A stretch of 64,000 bases of DNA, from the NCBI RefSeq assembly GCF_003086295.3, contig NC_092055.1, positions 124,597,484 through 124,661,483 of the forward strand, given 5' to 3'. The notes under the pieces are model-generated. The model saw only the letters and a program-made list of their open reading frames with translations. It searched no databases and was not told the DNA's origin. This document shows, in pieces, positions 9,836 to 22,099 of this stretch; positions within the stretch are counted from its first letter, which is position 1, and each line of letters opens with the position of its first letter. This DNA comes from Arachis hypogaea (taxonomy: Eukaryota > Streptophyta > Magnoliopsida > Fabales > Fabaceae). The position numbers and the translations under genes were made by a program.

Positions 9836-12122
9836 TGTAAAATCCCTACAATACCCCTTGTTCCTCTTTTTTTTCAAACCAAACCCTAACCCTCTTCTAA
9901 CACACTCGCTCACCTCTCACTACCGCACACACTCTCACTCCCGTCACACCCTCTTCCTCACAGCACACACACCCAGACCCTGACGAAAAAAAAGAAAGAA
10001 AGAAAAAGGAAAGAGAGAAAAAGGGAGACCGCGAAAAGAGAAGGGAGGAGGAAGGCGGGAGCTGTCCACGCCGAGCCACCATGCGAGGAGAGAGAGAGTC
10101 GCACTTCATCACTGCTGGCCTGGAGCATGTCGTTCGTGTCCCGTTGCGTCGCCGCCAGCCGCGTCCAGCTCGCTGCAGTTGCGTCACCATCAGAGGCCAG
10201 AACCGAGAGAGGTGCGTCCGAGAGGGAGGACGAGTGCGAGAGAGGAGACGCGGAAGAAGGATTGCCGCCGTTCTGCCTCGCCGCCGTCGAACGGTTACAG
10301 CCGCCGCGCCTTGTCTCTGTCGCCGCTAAGCTTCAACCGCCGCCATCTCTGTTGGGGGTCACCGTCATTGCTGAATGAAGAGGGAGAGTTGAGTCGGCCA
10401 GTGAAGGGAGGAAGAAAGAGTCGCGATGGAGGAGCCGTTCACCATCGTCGCGTCTGCTGTTGCCATCAACGGAGCTTGTCGTCAGGGGAGCATCACCGAC
10501 GTCACCACTAATGAACCGTCTCCGTCCCTGTTGTGATCTTGCTCAGCCCTACACCCCCTTCATTCTTGTCTCTAAATCAACACAATTTTTCCCCTGTTCT
10601 GACTCCATTTATGAAACTATAACGCTTCCACCTTTACTCTGCTATATCTTCTTCTTTTCTTACATGCTCTGGTTTTAATTGTGATAATATATCTTTGTTT
10701 TAGTACTATCGCCCTATTTGTTGCGTTTCTGCTGGAAATTATCTTGAGTACTGGTATTAGTGCTATCATGGAATGGTTGGAGCTGTTGATGTTATGATTA
10801 CATCTGCGATGTAGCCGTGGAAGTTGCTGCCACTGTCTCGATCCAATTCTACACTCATTCATTTCATTTTACTTCAATCCTCCTCACCTTGGATTCTGGC
10901 ACTCCGGGTTCGATATCTTCGGTCCCTTAGGACCATGTTGTGAGTAGGCTTTACATTTATAATTGTTTGACTGTGCATCTATAATTATTTTGACATATAT
11001 CTATTATGATCTTTGAATTATACTCACTATATTTGTCTAGAACGGTTTTAAATTGATTAGAATAATTGATTTATTAAAATTAAATAATTCATTTTTATGA
11101 AGTTTATACTTTCGGAACTATACATGAGACCATATATATTTTTGATGAAATCTTGCATTATTTTAAATTGTTTGATCTTATCTGAATGTCTGTTTTTGAG
11201 ACCATATATATTTTTGATAAAGTTTTGCATTATTCTAAAATGTTTGAGTTTACTTGAATATCTGTTTTTGAAGCATTGAAGTATTTGTTGGTATTCACTT
11301 AGTTTAAAGATTGTGAAATATATTTGAAATGTGTTTTGATTAAAAAAAGTATGATTGGAAAGGATTTTGATGAGAAAGTATAATATGATTTGATTTGATT
11401 CGATACCTTATATATTTGAAAGATCAAAGATTTGTTGTATTTGAAATTATATGTTTTGAATTGGTTTGGGAGGCTCGTATTAGAAAACCGTAGTTAACGG
11501 CGGTTATGACGTTAACTTAGATGCATCTAACTCAGACTCCAGCTAGCAGGAGTGTTGCTAGCCTAACGTGTAGGCCACACGTTAGATCTTTTATTCTGTT
11601 AGGACACACGAGAGGAAAGGACTACCCTTAGAGGTGGAGCCGTCCAAGTGTGGATTATTTTATTTGATTTCTGTATGAGAACTCCCTTATTGATTCACGT
11701 ATTCATATAAATTATTATTTTCTAACTAAGATTATTTTTATGATAATGTTTATATGGTCTCATGTGGATTATAGATGTATTGTCTAGTCACTGGGTTGCA
11801 AAATTCATTCCGTTTTTCTAAAAATATTTTTCAGGAACAAATACTTGAATGTGTGAGCCTTCTATTCAAGAGTAATGATCTGCAATTGGTACTTCATTTT
11901 TGTTGAGTTCTTAGACGTCATATGCTCCATATGTCACAGGCAGGATCTATCCATATCTATTTATTTTACCTTTTAATAAAAATATGAAATTATTCGTTTT
12001 AGAAACTGTAAATTTCTTTAAAATATTTGTAATTTTCTTATTTAATTTATATTTGAGTCTGATAGGCTTGCTAGGGAACTGTTTCTCTGAGCGCCGGTCA
12101 TGGTTCATTTTGGGCCGTGACA
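9836..12122 (+). repeat. 5' LTR of the LARD-like element
   Basis: The 2287-bp LTR runs from TGTAAAATCCCTAC to GGGCCGTGACA. The first 700 bases are GC-rich and hold several open frames on both strands that recur in the other LTR. The rest is AT-rich. Short frames here are treated as composition effects, not genes. Confidence 0.93.
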
Positions 12123-12125
12123 AAG

Positions 12126-12137
12126 TGGTATCAGAGC
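12126..12137 (+). promoter_or_regulatory. primer binding site (initiator tRNA-Met)
   Basis: TGGTATCAGAGC starts three bases after the 5' LTR and matches the complement of the 3' end of plant initiator methionine tRNA. Confidence 0.9.
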
Positions 12138-15100
12138 TTAGGTTTAATCTGTGTAATATGGAGCAAGTGTCCTATGATAGGATCACAATTGTATAAATAG
12201 AAGCGCGCCTATTTGTACAAATTGTGGCACTATCAAAGGCCTATAGGAATGTCTTCTTTGTCCTCTGTGTCATTGTTGTCTTCTGATTATTGAGAGCATG
12301 CGTCCTCTACCGCTTCTTACTTCTCTTGTCCTTTTGTACCCAATCTTGACATATCCTTTGGTAGATTTTCTCGAATGTGTTTTTGCAAGGGTTTCAGTTT
12401 TGGTTCTGGTTCGCTATTTCTCTCCTAACTAGTTCTAATTTTCTTCGATTTTGTGAATGTGTGCTTTAATCTTCTTCGTCTTTTGGTTGTTCTCTATGAT
12501 TCCTAATGTCAATAGTTCATGAGTTACTTAAAAGATTTGATTTATGTTTGTTGTGAATTACAATATGATTGAATTGTATTTGGATTTGTGGATTGCATGA
12601 ATTTGCTGAGTTTCTGATCGAGATGCTTTGTTCTGGATTTGATAAGCGATATTGAGATTTTTCTTCTTATGTTGATGATTTTTGAAGCTAACATAATTTT
12701 GATTAGCTTTTGATTCTTTTTTCAAATCAATAATTTTGAAAACAGCTATTTAGTTGCTCAAGAAGGACTATGTGATGCAACATATGAATAGAGTGTTATT
12801 GTTGTTTGTTCGATTGTTGATTTTCTTTGCTTAAGTGTAATGAATTATTTGGGTGATAAGTTAGCTGGATCGATTTTTTTTTTCGATCTAGAAGTTTAGT
12901 TTTGTTTTTCTAATTGATGATCTGTTTCCATTATGGTTCTTTGTTGCTGACAATTGACTTTTTGTCACGGAACCATTTCTTGCTTGATAAGTTGAGAGAA
13001 AGATTGTGAACGCTTGCCTTTTGGTTGGTGATTATAAGAAGAACTTTGCTTTTGAGTATGATCTGAAACCTGAGAATTTTCTTAACCCTTACTTTTCTGA
13101 AAATTTCCTTATTTTCAACTATTGTTCTTATTCTCAGAGGTTTAGGGAGATTGATTTCTTGATTTGTAGTGTCTTTGTGATATTTGGAAGTAGATCTTAG
13201 AGATTGGAAAGAATTGTTGACAATTTTTTATAAAAAAGACTAGACATCTAATTTCTTGAAGCAAAATAAATCACTTATACGAATTTTTTTTCTTTATTAT
13301 ATTCAATTAATTATTATAAACCATGCTTTCTTATTATGTACCCCTTAATAACTCTAGTTTTAAAATTATTTGATTCCTCAACGGAACTTGATGTTTCATG
13401 AATTACATTTGGTTGGGTTTGTGGAATAAAATAGTGTAAGTAAAATTATATACTTACTTGAGCTATACAATGATACTTTAAATTAAATTTTTACTAGGAT
13501 TGAAAATATATTATTTATTTTAATGTGATAATATAGGATTTTTGTGAATTTTGTTGCTTTTAAATTTATAAGTGGGAATCAATATTCAAAACAACTTGAG
13601 ATTTTATTAGGACAATCATAATATATAGAGACTATTTTGGTAAATTTTTCAACAAGTTAGGATTTTTTTTATTGAATGATTAGTAATTTGAAAGTCTTTT
13701 CTCTTGTAACGAAGTTATTGCTAATTTTATTATTAGTATTATGGAGTATTTACTTGAATATTTCCTTGCTTTACATCTTAATCATTAGCTTCTTTGTCAC
13801 GATTATGGAAGCTCTGTTCTCTTGCTTTGCACTCATTTAAGCATTTAATTATTATAATTCTTGACTCTTTGCGAAGTTGTTGAAGTATTTCAACATTTGG
13901 CGTTTTGATTTCTATCAGAATGTATTTATACATAAAACCTCACCATTACTTTAAGCTTTTCCTTTCCTTTTTCTTTTGAAAATTTTTTTTTACAAGGATT
14001 TCACATCTTCCTCCAACCATTGATGATTATATGCTCCTATTTTGATTTTATTTATTCTTATGCATATTAAAATTTTAAGAGCCATTAATATCGGTTGAAA
14101 ACTGCTGCAAAGCAGATATAGATATTTGTCTATATAAAATATGTGCATCAGTGTATGCATAATGACTGGTTTACAATTGGTAATTTATAGTTTATAGTTG
14201 TTGTTCTCCTTTTCACATAAAAAAAATAGTCAACTTTTTCTATAACCATAGTTATAATTGCATGTGTGTTTTCCATTTATCCAAAAAAAAAAAAGATAAA
14301 GTATATATATTTATGAATATGATTTTTTTTTTCATTTGGTGTTTTATCTTTACAAGAAATCTAATTTCATACTAATTTTCTGAAATTCTTTTGCTATGTG
14401 CTTTGATTATGTTAAGAGCAAATTCATAATTGGAGATTTAGACCAAAAAAAATAAAAAGGAGAAAGTAGTTATTATAATTGATCCTAGTGTGTTAATTGC
14501 CAATACTTTAAATTTTAGTTTTATTATTATTTTTATTTTGTATGTGAATTTATTTGTAACTTCATACTAAGTTTAGCTACATGATTATGGGAATCATTTA
14601 ACTTTATTTTACAATAATGACAAAAATGAGTTAAATGTATAGGTGAATTTTTGGCCTTGGGAATAATGAGATGATTGCTTGCATTTTCTCATGATGTTTT
14701 ACGTTATTTATCTTTTATTTATAGTCAAAAGCTATTAAATTTTATTCTGATATACTTAATATTCAAGGTTATGGCAATAATTATTTCAAATGGCCTTTGT
14801 CAAAGAGTTATAGATAAGAGAAAATGAGGATGTTAATTTTTGTGATAATTACTGTTTTTAATTTTCATAATTGTACAATTGTCTTTCTAAAAGGTGCGGT
14901 CAAATCTTCTATTTGTTGTTTTGCTTTGTTTCTCTATTATTGTCTTTGTCTTGTTGCTTGGGATTTGGATTCATAATTGTTGTGGGTATTTTATTTACGT
15001 TGTATGTTTGTTGCTATTTAGCTTTCCTTACCTATAGTGTTGTTGCTTCTTATTGTTTTCTTTAACTTTATTTGTCCTAGTGTTCTTATTTTGCTCGATA

Positions 15101-15863
15101 AATATTATAAAATTTTTAGGCCTTGTATGTTCTTCCTCTTCTTTGATTCTAAAAGATTGTGTGTTATTTAATTGTGTTTCTAGTCATTCTCTTAAATCTT
15201 TGTGAATATTACCGTTGATTTTAGTGGCCATCTCTTGTGAACTTCGTACTTCTTTGATCCAACATAAACTTGTTTTGACTTCATACACCATCTTTTCTTT
15301 TCTTGTTCTATCGAAGTTTCTTGATTCAGATTTTCTTACTAAGATGCGGTTGATTCTCTTTTTGGCATGCTTCACTATTTTTATATATCCTTGTTTAGTT
15401 GCGATCCTACGCATCTCCCCGAATTCTTGCGAACACCATCTGTGATGTTTGCCCTTTTCTGCCTAAGTTTAGAATCCTTTTAAGCAAACTCGTGTTTGTT
15501 TCAATATCACGTGCGATTCTCAGATATAGCAAGCGATACGTTACTTCTTTAGGACACAGCTACCGATGCGAAAGTTCAGAAAGTTGAAATTCGAACACTT
15601 GACATAAGACAGGTTGCTACCATGAATATGTACTACAGAACCAAGATTGCATTTAGAAAAGATTGACGAACGACGTGAAGAGGGCTATGTATATCTGAGT
15701 TATCAAGGGAACGAGGGTAGGGAAATGCCAATGACATCGTTTTATCCGGATCCTATCTTGTAACTTTTGCACCTCGTTATGCTCATTTCTCATGTTCGGT
15801 AAAGTGCTAAAACCATGTAAAGTTTTGAAGATTATATCAATTTTCGAGGACAAAAATTTTTAT
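12138..15863 (+). other. internal region of the LARD-like element, no coding capacity
   Basis: The sequence is T-rich on the plus strand (runs of TTTTTT, TTGATT, TTATTT) and has no long open frame on either strand. The longest candidates are 60-80 codons and lack recognisable motifs. It probably serves only as packageable RNA. Regional GC content is clearly lower than in the first third of the LTRs. Confidence 0.8.
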
Positions 15864-15876
15864 AAGGAGGGTAGAA
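15864..15876 (+). promoter_or_regulatory. polypurine tract of the LARD-like element
   Basis: AAGGAGGGTAGAA sits directly before the TG of the 3' LTR, the expected place for the plus-strand primer of reverse transcription. Confidence 0.8.
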
Positions 15877-18163
15877 TGTAAAATCCCTACAATACCCCTT
15901 GTTCCTCTTTTTTTTCAAACCAAACCCTAACCCTCTTCTAACACACTCGCTCACCTCTCACTACCGCACACACTCTCACTCCCGTCACACCCTCTTCCTC
16001 ACAGCACACACACCCAGACCCTGACGGAAAAAAAGAAAGAAAGAAAAAGGAAAGAGAGAAAAGGGGAGACCGCGAGAAGAGAAGGGAGGAGGAAGGCAGG
16101 AGCTGTCCACGCCGAGCCACCATGCGAGGAGAGAGAGAGTCGCACTTCATCACTGCCGGCCTGGAGCATGCCGTTCGTGTCCCGTCGCGTCGCCGCCAGC
16201 CGCGTCCAGCTCGCTGCAGTTGCGTCACCATCAGAGGCCAGAACCGAGAGAGGTGCGTCCGAGAGGGGGGACGAGTGCGAGAGAGGAGACGCGGAAGAAG
16301 GATTGCCGCCGTTCTGCCTCGCCGCCGTCGAACGGTTACAGCCGCCGCGCCTTGTCTCTGTCGCCGCTAAGCTTCAACCGCCGCCATCTCTGTTGGGGGT
16401 CACCGTCATTGCTGAATGAAGAGGGAGAGTTGAGTCGGCCAGTGAAGGGAGGAAGAAAGAGTCGCGATAGAGGAGCCGTTCACCATCGTCGCGTCTGCTG
16501 TTGCCATCAACGGAGCTTGTCGTCAGGGGAGCATCACCGACGTCACCACTAATGAACCGTCTCCGTCCCTGTTGTGATCTTGCTCAGCCCTACACCCCCT
16601 TCATTCTTGTCTCTAAATCAACACAATTTTTCCCCTGTTCTGACTCCATTTATGAAACTGTAACGCTTCCACCTTTACTCTGCTATATCTTCTTCTTTTC
16701 TTACATGCTCTGGTTTTAATTGTGATAATATATCTTTGTTTTAGTACTATCGCCCTATTTGTTGCGTTTCTGCTGGAAATTATCTTGAGTACTGGTATTA
16801 GTGCTATCATGGAACGGTTGGAGCTGTTGATGTTATGATTACATCTGCGATGTAGCCGTGGAAGTTGCTGCCACCGTCTCGATCCAATTCTACACTCATT
16901 CATTTCATTTTACTTCAATCCTCCTCACCTTGGATTCTCGCACTCCGGGTTCGATATCTTCGGTCCCTTAGGACCATGTTGTGAGTAGGCTTTACATTTA
17001 TAATTGTTTGACTGTGCATCTATAATTATTTTGACATATATCTATTATGATCTTTGAATTATACTCACTATATTTGTCTAGAACGGTTTTAAATTGATTA
17101 GAATAATTGATTTATTAAAATTAAATAATTCATTTTTATGAAGTTTATACTTTCGGAACTATACATAAGACCATATATATTTTTGATGAAGTCTTGCATT
17201 ATTTTAAATTGTTTGATCTTATCTGAATGTCTGTTTTTGAGACCATATATATTTTTGATAAAGTTTTGCATTATTCTAAAATGTTTGAGTTTACTTGAAT
17301 ATCTGTTTTTGAAGCATTGAAGTATTTGTTGGTATTCACTTCGTTTAAAGATTGTGAAATATATTTGAAATGTGTTTTGATTAAAAAAAGTATGATTGGA
17401 AAGGATTTTGATGAGAAAGTATAATATGATTTGATTTGATTCGATACCTTATATATTTGAAAGATCAAAGATTTGTTGTATTTGAAATTATATGTTTTGA
17501 ATTGGTTTGGGAGGCTCGTATTAGAAAACCGTAGTTAACGGCGGTTATGACGTTAACTTAGATGCATCTAACTCAGACTCCAGCTAGCAGGAGTGTTGCT
17601 AGCCTAACGTGTAGGCCACACGTTAGATCTTTTATTCTGTTAGGACACACGAGAGGAAAGGGCTACCCTTAGAGGTGGAGCCGTCCAAGTGTGGATTATT
17701 TGATTTGATTTCTGTATGAGAACTCCCTTATTGATTCACATATTCATATAAATTATTATTTTCTAACTAAGATTATTTTTATGATAATGTTTATATGGTC
17801 TCATGTGGATTATAGATGTATTGTCTAGTCACTGGGTTGCAAAATTCATTCTGTTTTTCTAAAAATATTTTTCAGGAACAAATACTTGAATGTATGAGCC
17901 TTCTATTCAAGAGTAATGATCTGCAATTGGTACTTCTTTTTTGTTGAGTTCTTAGACGTCATATGCTCCATATGTCACAGGCAGGATCTATCCATATCTA
18001 TTTATTTTACCTTTTAATAAAAATATGAAATTATTCGTTTTAGAAACTGTAAATTTCTTTAAAATATTTGTAATTTTCTTATTTAATTTATATTTGAGTC
18101 TGATAGGCTTGCTAGGGAACTGTTTCCCTGAGCGCCGATCATGGTTCATTTTGGGCCGTGACA
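15877..18163 (+). repeat. 3' LTR of the LARD-like element
   Basis: The 2287-bp LTR is collinear with the 5' LTR without net gaps. I counted about 24 substitutions by eye, mostly transitions. It ends in CCGTGACA and is followed by the target duplication TATAA. Confidence 0.93.
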
Positions 18164-18197
18164 TATAATCTGTTATCTGGTTATATTACTCTTCTAG

Positions 18198-18741
18198 GAC
18201 AAACTCTAGCGATGGCTCAAGGCAGGAGAAATATGGAATGACTAACAAACCCGACGAGAGCCTGAGGATGCGGTTTGTAAAACTGATTTTTGAATAAGTT
18301 CAATTTTTCATGTTTTATTTGTTAGTAAAGTAAAGTGATTGATTATATCTGGGTGTGGTGCTTTTATTAGCAACGATCGAACAAAGGTGAAAGAGGTGTC
18401 TTCCGAAGTATCAAAGTATACCCACTGGTAATGTATTAATCTTATGCTTGTATTTGAGATGTGAATGAATCATTCTGTGTATGTTTCTTATTTGAATTCC
18501 TACCCCCTCTTTCTTTCTTTTGTCTTTATAGGAACCAAATGACAAGAGACTTAATTATGAACCACCTACAGATTTACTTAGCAAGGTACTTACAAACTGT
18601 ATTCCCTTTCTCCAATATTAATATGATCCATACTTTCTTTGATATATATTTAGCTAATATTTGAGCCTGATTTGCAGCTGTCCCTGGTTTCTGAAGTGAA
18701 AAAACCTGCAAAACTGCCATCTAAGGTGCAGCCAATTTCCT
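18198..18741 (+). pseudogene. exon-like pieces of an unidentified gene inside the hAT-like element
   Basis: Four pieces with plausible splice borders follow one another. One starts after TTCTAG at about 18199 and ends before GTTTGT at about 18274. One runs from about 18371 to 18428 before GTAATG. One runs from about 18531 to 18583 before GTACTT. The last starts after TTTGCAG at about 18679 and ends in TAG at 18741. The last two join in frame as EPNDKRLNYEPPTDLLSK and LSLVSEVKKPAKLPSK, a lysine-rich C-terminus. The first piece has stops in the matching frame. I do not recognise the protein. It may be a captured host gene or the tail of the element's own gene. Confidence 0.35.
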
Positions 18742-19023
18742 AGGTTCAGCTATCTCAGCACTCATATAACAACTTAAGATTCTTTTGAGTGGATAAAGGT
18801 TTATTGAAAGAGATTCAAAAAAGCATTTTCTTTGAATGATATTTTAAAGCTTACATTAGACTATAATTATATTTTCATGTGTTTATTTATATTTTATTTA
18901 TTATTTTATTATAAAACGGTTTTTCGGTTCAACCACGGTCGAACCGATTAAATTTATGAACCAGTAAACCAGTAGCTAGAGCGGTTCGATGATCGGTTCG
19001 GTTTTCAGAACCTTGGTTTATAA

Positions 19024-19642
19024 AACATTCACAGGAAGGCAAACTCACTCTACTCTTGGTCTATGTAGATGATATGATTATTGCAGGTGATGATGAGTTA
19101 GAAAAACAGACTTTGAAAGAAAAGTTAGCCACTCAGTTTGAGATGAAGGATCTTGGCAAGCTAAAGTACTTCCTTGGGATAGAGGTTGCTTATTCTAGAC
19201 AAGGCATCTTTATTTTCCAAAGAAAATATATCCTAGATCTCCTCAAAGAGATTGGTAAGTTGGATTGTATGATCACTGGAGTGCCCATAGAGCAAAATCA
19301 TAAAACTGAAAATGATGAGGAAAGCCCAAAGGTGGAGAAGGCACAGTACCAGAGGTTTGTGGAAAAACTCATTCACTTATCACACACCAAGCCTGACATA
19401 GCCTATGCAGTTAGTGTGGTTAGTCAATTCATGCATGATCCAAGAGAGAGACATTTGCAGGCTATAAGCATGATTATTCAGTACTTGAAAGCCTCTCCAG
19501 GGAAAGGATTGCTATTAAAAAAGGAAGGAATTTTGTCCATGAAAGTATATACTGATGCTGACTATGCTGGATCAATTATTGATAGGAGATCCACCTCAGG
19601 ATATTGCATGTTCTTGGGTGAAAACTTGGTGACATGGAGGAG
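19024..19642 (+). pseudogene. Ty1-copia reverse transcriptase second part and RNase H start
   Basis: The frame resumes the interrupted RT with the catalytic motif YVDDM (about 19062-19076), then LKYFLGIEVAYSRQGIFI and QRKYILDLL. The connection and RNase H start follow (TKPDIAYAVSVVSQFMHDP, YTDADYAGSIIDRRSTSGY). It is cut at 19643 by the solo LTR, within the RNase H domain. Over this stretch there is no stop, so the frame was open when both interrupting elements arrived. Confidence 0.92.
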
Positions 19643-21148
19643 TGACAAACCCCAATTTGACGGTTTGTTTTGCCTTGAATTTAGAACATTTTGATAACCT
19701 TTTGTCACATTTAGCCTAAGAATTAGCATGGTTTTGTTATCTCTTCCATGATTGTGCTTAAGTGTAAAAAACATGCTTGTTAAGCCTTGTCTTGGTGAAT
19801 TCTAGTTTCTGTTTGATTCCATACGATGCCTTGATGTGTTTGCTAGTAACCTCAGGTTGAAACTAGGCATGAATCAGAGGAAGCAAGGAAGGAAGCAAGG
19901 AAGGAAGCATACAAGTGGAGAGAAGCATAAAAAAGTCAAAGAAGCAAAGTCAGCCATGCACGCGCACGCGCACAAGGCGCTCGCGCGCACATTGCAGAAT
20001 CGACCAGGGACGCGCACGCGTACCATGCGCGCACGCGCCGATGATGGCACATGACCTCATTAATGCAACACGTGCCTGGCGATTTGAGAGGTTTTCTGAA
20101 CCCATTTTGGCGCCAAATTGCTAAGGGAAAGGAATAAAAGGATGAAGGATTAAGGGAGGATGGGGATGGATCACTTGAGATGTTAGTTACCAATTAGTTT
20201 AGTTTTATCTTTGTAATTGGTTTCTAGAGAGAGAAGCTCTCTCTTCTCTCTAGGATTAGGATTAGGTTTAGGTTAATCTCTCTTCTTAGATCTAGGTTTA
20301 AACTCATGCTTTGATTCACTTTTCATTTACGAATTCTTAATCTCCTCCTCTTCCTCTTTCTAGATGTGTGCTTTAATAATTGTAATTCTTCATTTTGTTT
20401 TGGATACATTGTTGTTCCTTGGTTTTCTTTTAATAATGCAATTTGAGGTAATTCATGATAATTGTGATTTCCTTGATTGTTGTTGTTAATTCCTTTCAAT
20501 AATTGTTGTTAGATTTCATTCTTGTTGTTGATTTACTATGTTTTTCTTTTGTGCCTTCCAAGTGTTTGATGAAATGCTTGGTTGGATTTTAGTATAGGTT
20601 TTGTATCTCTTGGCTTTGGTAGAGTAATTAGTGACACTTGAGTTATCTAACTCCCTTGTTGAATGATAATTGGATAGATTGCTAATTGATTTGAAAACCT
20701 CTAAAGCTAGTCATTCCTTTAGGAGTTGATTAGGACTTGAGAAATCAATCGATTCATCCACTTGACTTTCCTTCAATTAGTGAGGGTTAACTAAGTGGTA
20801 GCAATGAACAATTCTCATCACAATTGAGAAGGATAACTAGGATAGGACTTCTAGTTCTCACACCTTGCCAAGAGCCTTTTATAGTTGTTAGTTTATTTTC
20901 ATTGCCATTTACTTTTCATGCTCCTTATCCAAAACCCCAAAATAACTCATAACCAATAACAAGACACTTCATTGTAAGTCCTAGGGAGAACGACCCGAGG
21001 TTTAAATACTTCGGTTTATAAATTTTAGGGGTTTGTACTTGTGACAAACAACTTTTTGTATGAAAGGATTAGTGATTGGTTTAGAAACTATACTTTACAA
21101 CGAGATTTCATTAGTGAAATTCTAAACCGTCAAAAATCCAATTTGTCA
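19643..21148 (+). mobile_element. solo LTR (1506 bp) of the Athila-like element
   Basis: It begins TGACAAACCCCAATTTGACG and ends AATTTGTCA, with short inverted termini. It is flanked by AGGAG at 19638-19642 and 21149-21153, a 5-bp target duplication, and the copia RNase H frame is on both sides. No internal region lies between the flanks, so it is a solo LTR. An LTR of the same length and apparently identical sequence is at 29841-31346 with a polypurine tract before it and AGGAG after it. The LTR carries a CpG-dense block of GCGCACGCG repeats at about 19958-20040. Confidence 0.92.
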
Positions 21149-21535
21149 AGGAGCAAGAAGCAAAATGTAGTTGCATGATCAAGTGCAGAGGCGGAATTTA
21201 GAGCCATGACCCAAGCAAGAGATTTGCGAATTATTATGGATGAAGATCATATTCGATGACCTCAAAGTAAAGTATGAAGCTCCTATGGAACTGGTTTGTG
21301 ATAATAAGTGTGCCATTAGTATTGCACACAATCCAGTTCAACATGACCGAACAAAGCATGTAGAAATAGACCGACATTTTATTAAGGAGAAATTGGACAA
21401 TGGTCTTATAGCCACCAAGTACATCCCTTCAAGACTCCAATTGGCAGATATGTTCACTAAAGGACTTCCCATAGAGCACTTAAAAGACCTTACTTGCAAG
21501 TTGGGAATGATAGATATACATGTGAACACTACTTA
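21149..21535 (+). pseudogene. Ty1-copia RNase H, C-terminal part (first copy)
   Basis: After the solo LTR the RNase H resumes (SSAEAEFRAM) with a stop and a frame change before 21240. From 21240 it encodes KIIFDDLKVKYEAPMELVCD, KHVEIDRHFIKEKL, IPSRLQLADMFTKGLP and the C-terminal IDIHVNTT before TAG at 21533-21535. These are standard copia RNase H end motifs. No polypurine tract or 3' LTR follows, so the 3' end of the copia element has been lost. Confidence 0.9.
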
Positions 21536-22074
21536 GATAATAAAGAATGATTTGGCGACCTATTTCCTACATTTGATTCAATATAGCAACAAACACATAT
21601 TCAAGGGAAGAAAGCATTACCTTTGATCGCGTCTGATGCCGAACTCTCCGCATTTGCCTACACCTGCGTGTGGACTTCTATGCTTCTCGCCTTATCACGT
21701 TTGCCTTCAGAATATAACGAAACGACGAACTGTAACAAACTTAATTGTGAAGTGTTTAGAAATTCACTCTCATTGTTTACTCTCTATTAGGGCATGTTTT
21801 TATTCAACAGTAACTTATGAGAATGAAAAGACATACCTTGTAAAACTTTTTCTTTTTTTTTCCTAATTTAACAAATTTAATAATGTAACTCTTATTTTTC
21901 ATTGTGTCATCAAAACGGCTATATCATACAATAACGTGTCACCTGATCTCCATTACTGCTGAAAAAATTACTCAGACGACAAAATAATAAAAATAACAAT
22001 AAAATTTAATATTGGTGTGTACAAATGACTTATTAAAAAATTAAAATATAAATCTATCCACATTATAAAAATCT
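21536..22074. other. non-coding stretch, no gene seen
   Basis: The sequence between the copia tail and the PPR pseudogene has no recognisable gene. Short open frames lack similarity to anything I know. It recurs unchanged at 31734-32272 as part of the duplicated block. Confidence 0.5.
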
Positions 22075-22099
22075 GTGTCTACTTTTGTCCATTCTTTCC

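Larger units (their letters stand above)
9836..18163 (+). mobile_element. non-autonomous LTR retrotransposon (LARD-like), 8.3 kb
   Basis: Two LTRs of identical length (2287 bp) bracket a 3754-bp internal region. The element begins TG, ends CA and is flanked by the 5-bp direct repeat TATAA at 9831-9835 and 18164-18168. By eye the two LTRs differ at about 24 positions with no net length change (about 1%), so the insertion is young. A methionine-tRNA primer site follows the 5' LTR and a polypurine tract precedes the 3' LTR. The internal region has no gag or pol frame longer than about 80 codons, so the element depended on proteins from another element. The last 300 bases before the 3' LTR, with a translated TKIF-like trace, recall the 3' end of a gypsy pol, suggesting descent from Ty3-gypsy; this is inference. 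Confidence 0.92.
8490..19015 (+). mobile_element. hAT-like element, 10.5 kb including a nested LTR element
   Basis: The left end begins CAATGTTCTGAAAATCGG, and the right end reads, on the opposite strand, CAAGGTTCTGAAAACCGAAC. These are imperfect terminal inverted repeats. The 8-bp direct repeat GTTTATAA flanks both ends (8482-8489 and 19016-19023), the size made by hAT transposases. Subterminal regions are full of CCGGTTGAACCG-like motifs in both orientations, also usual for this family. Without the nested LTR element (9836-18163) it would be about 2.2 kb. It retains a short transposase-like N-terminal exon and unidentified exon-like pieces, but no catalytic core. Similar ends occur at 331-513, 540-688 and around 47934 and 59267. 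Confidence 0.88.

Noticed and set aside
10081..10678. Overlapping arginine-rich and serine-rich open frames in the LTR
   Set aside because: The same frames recur in the other LTR at 16122-16719, on both strands, in GC-rich sequence without any domain. They are effects of composition.
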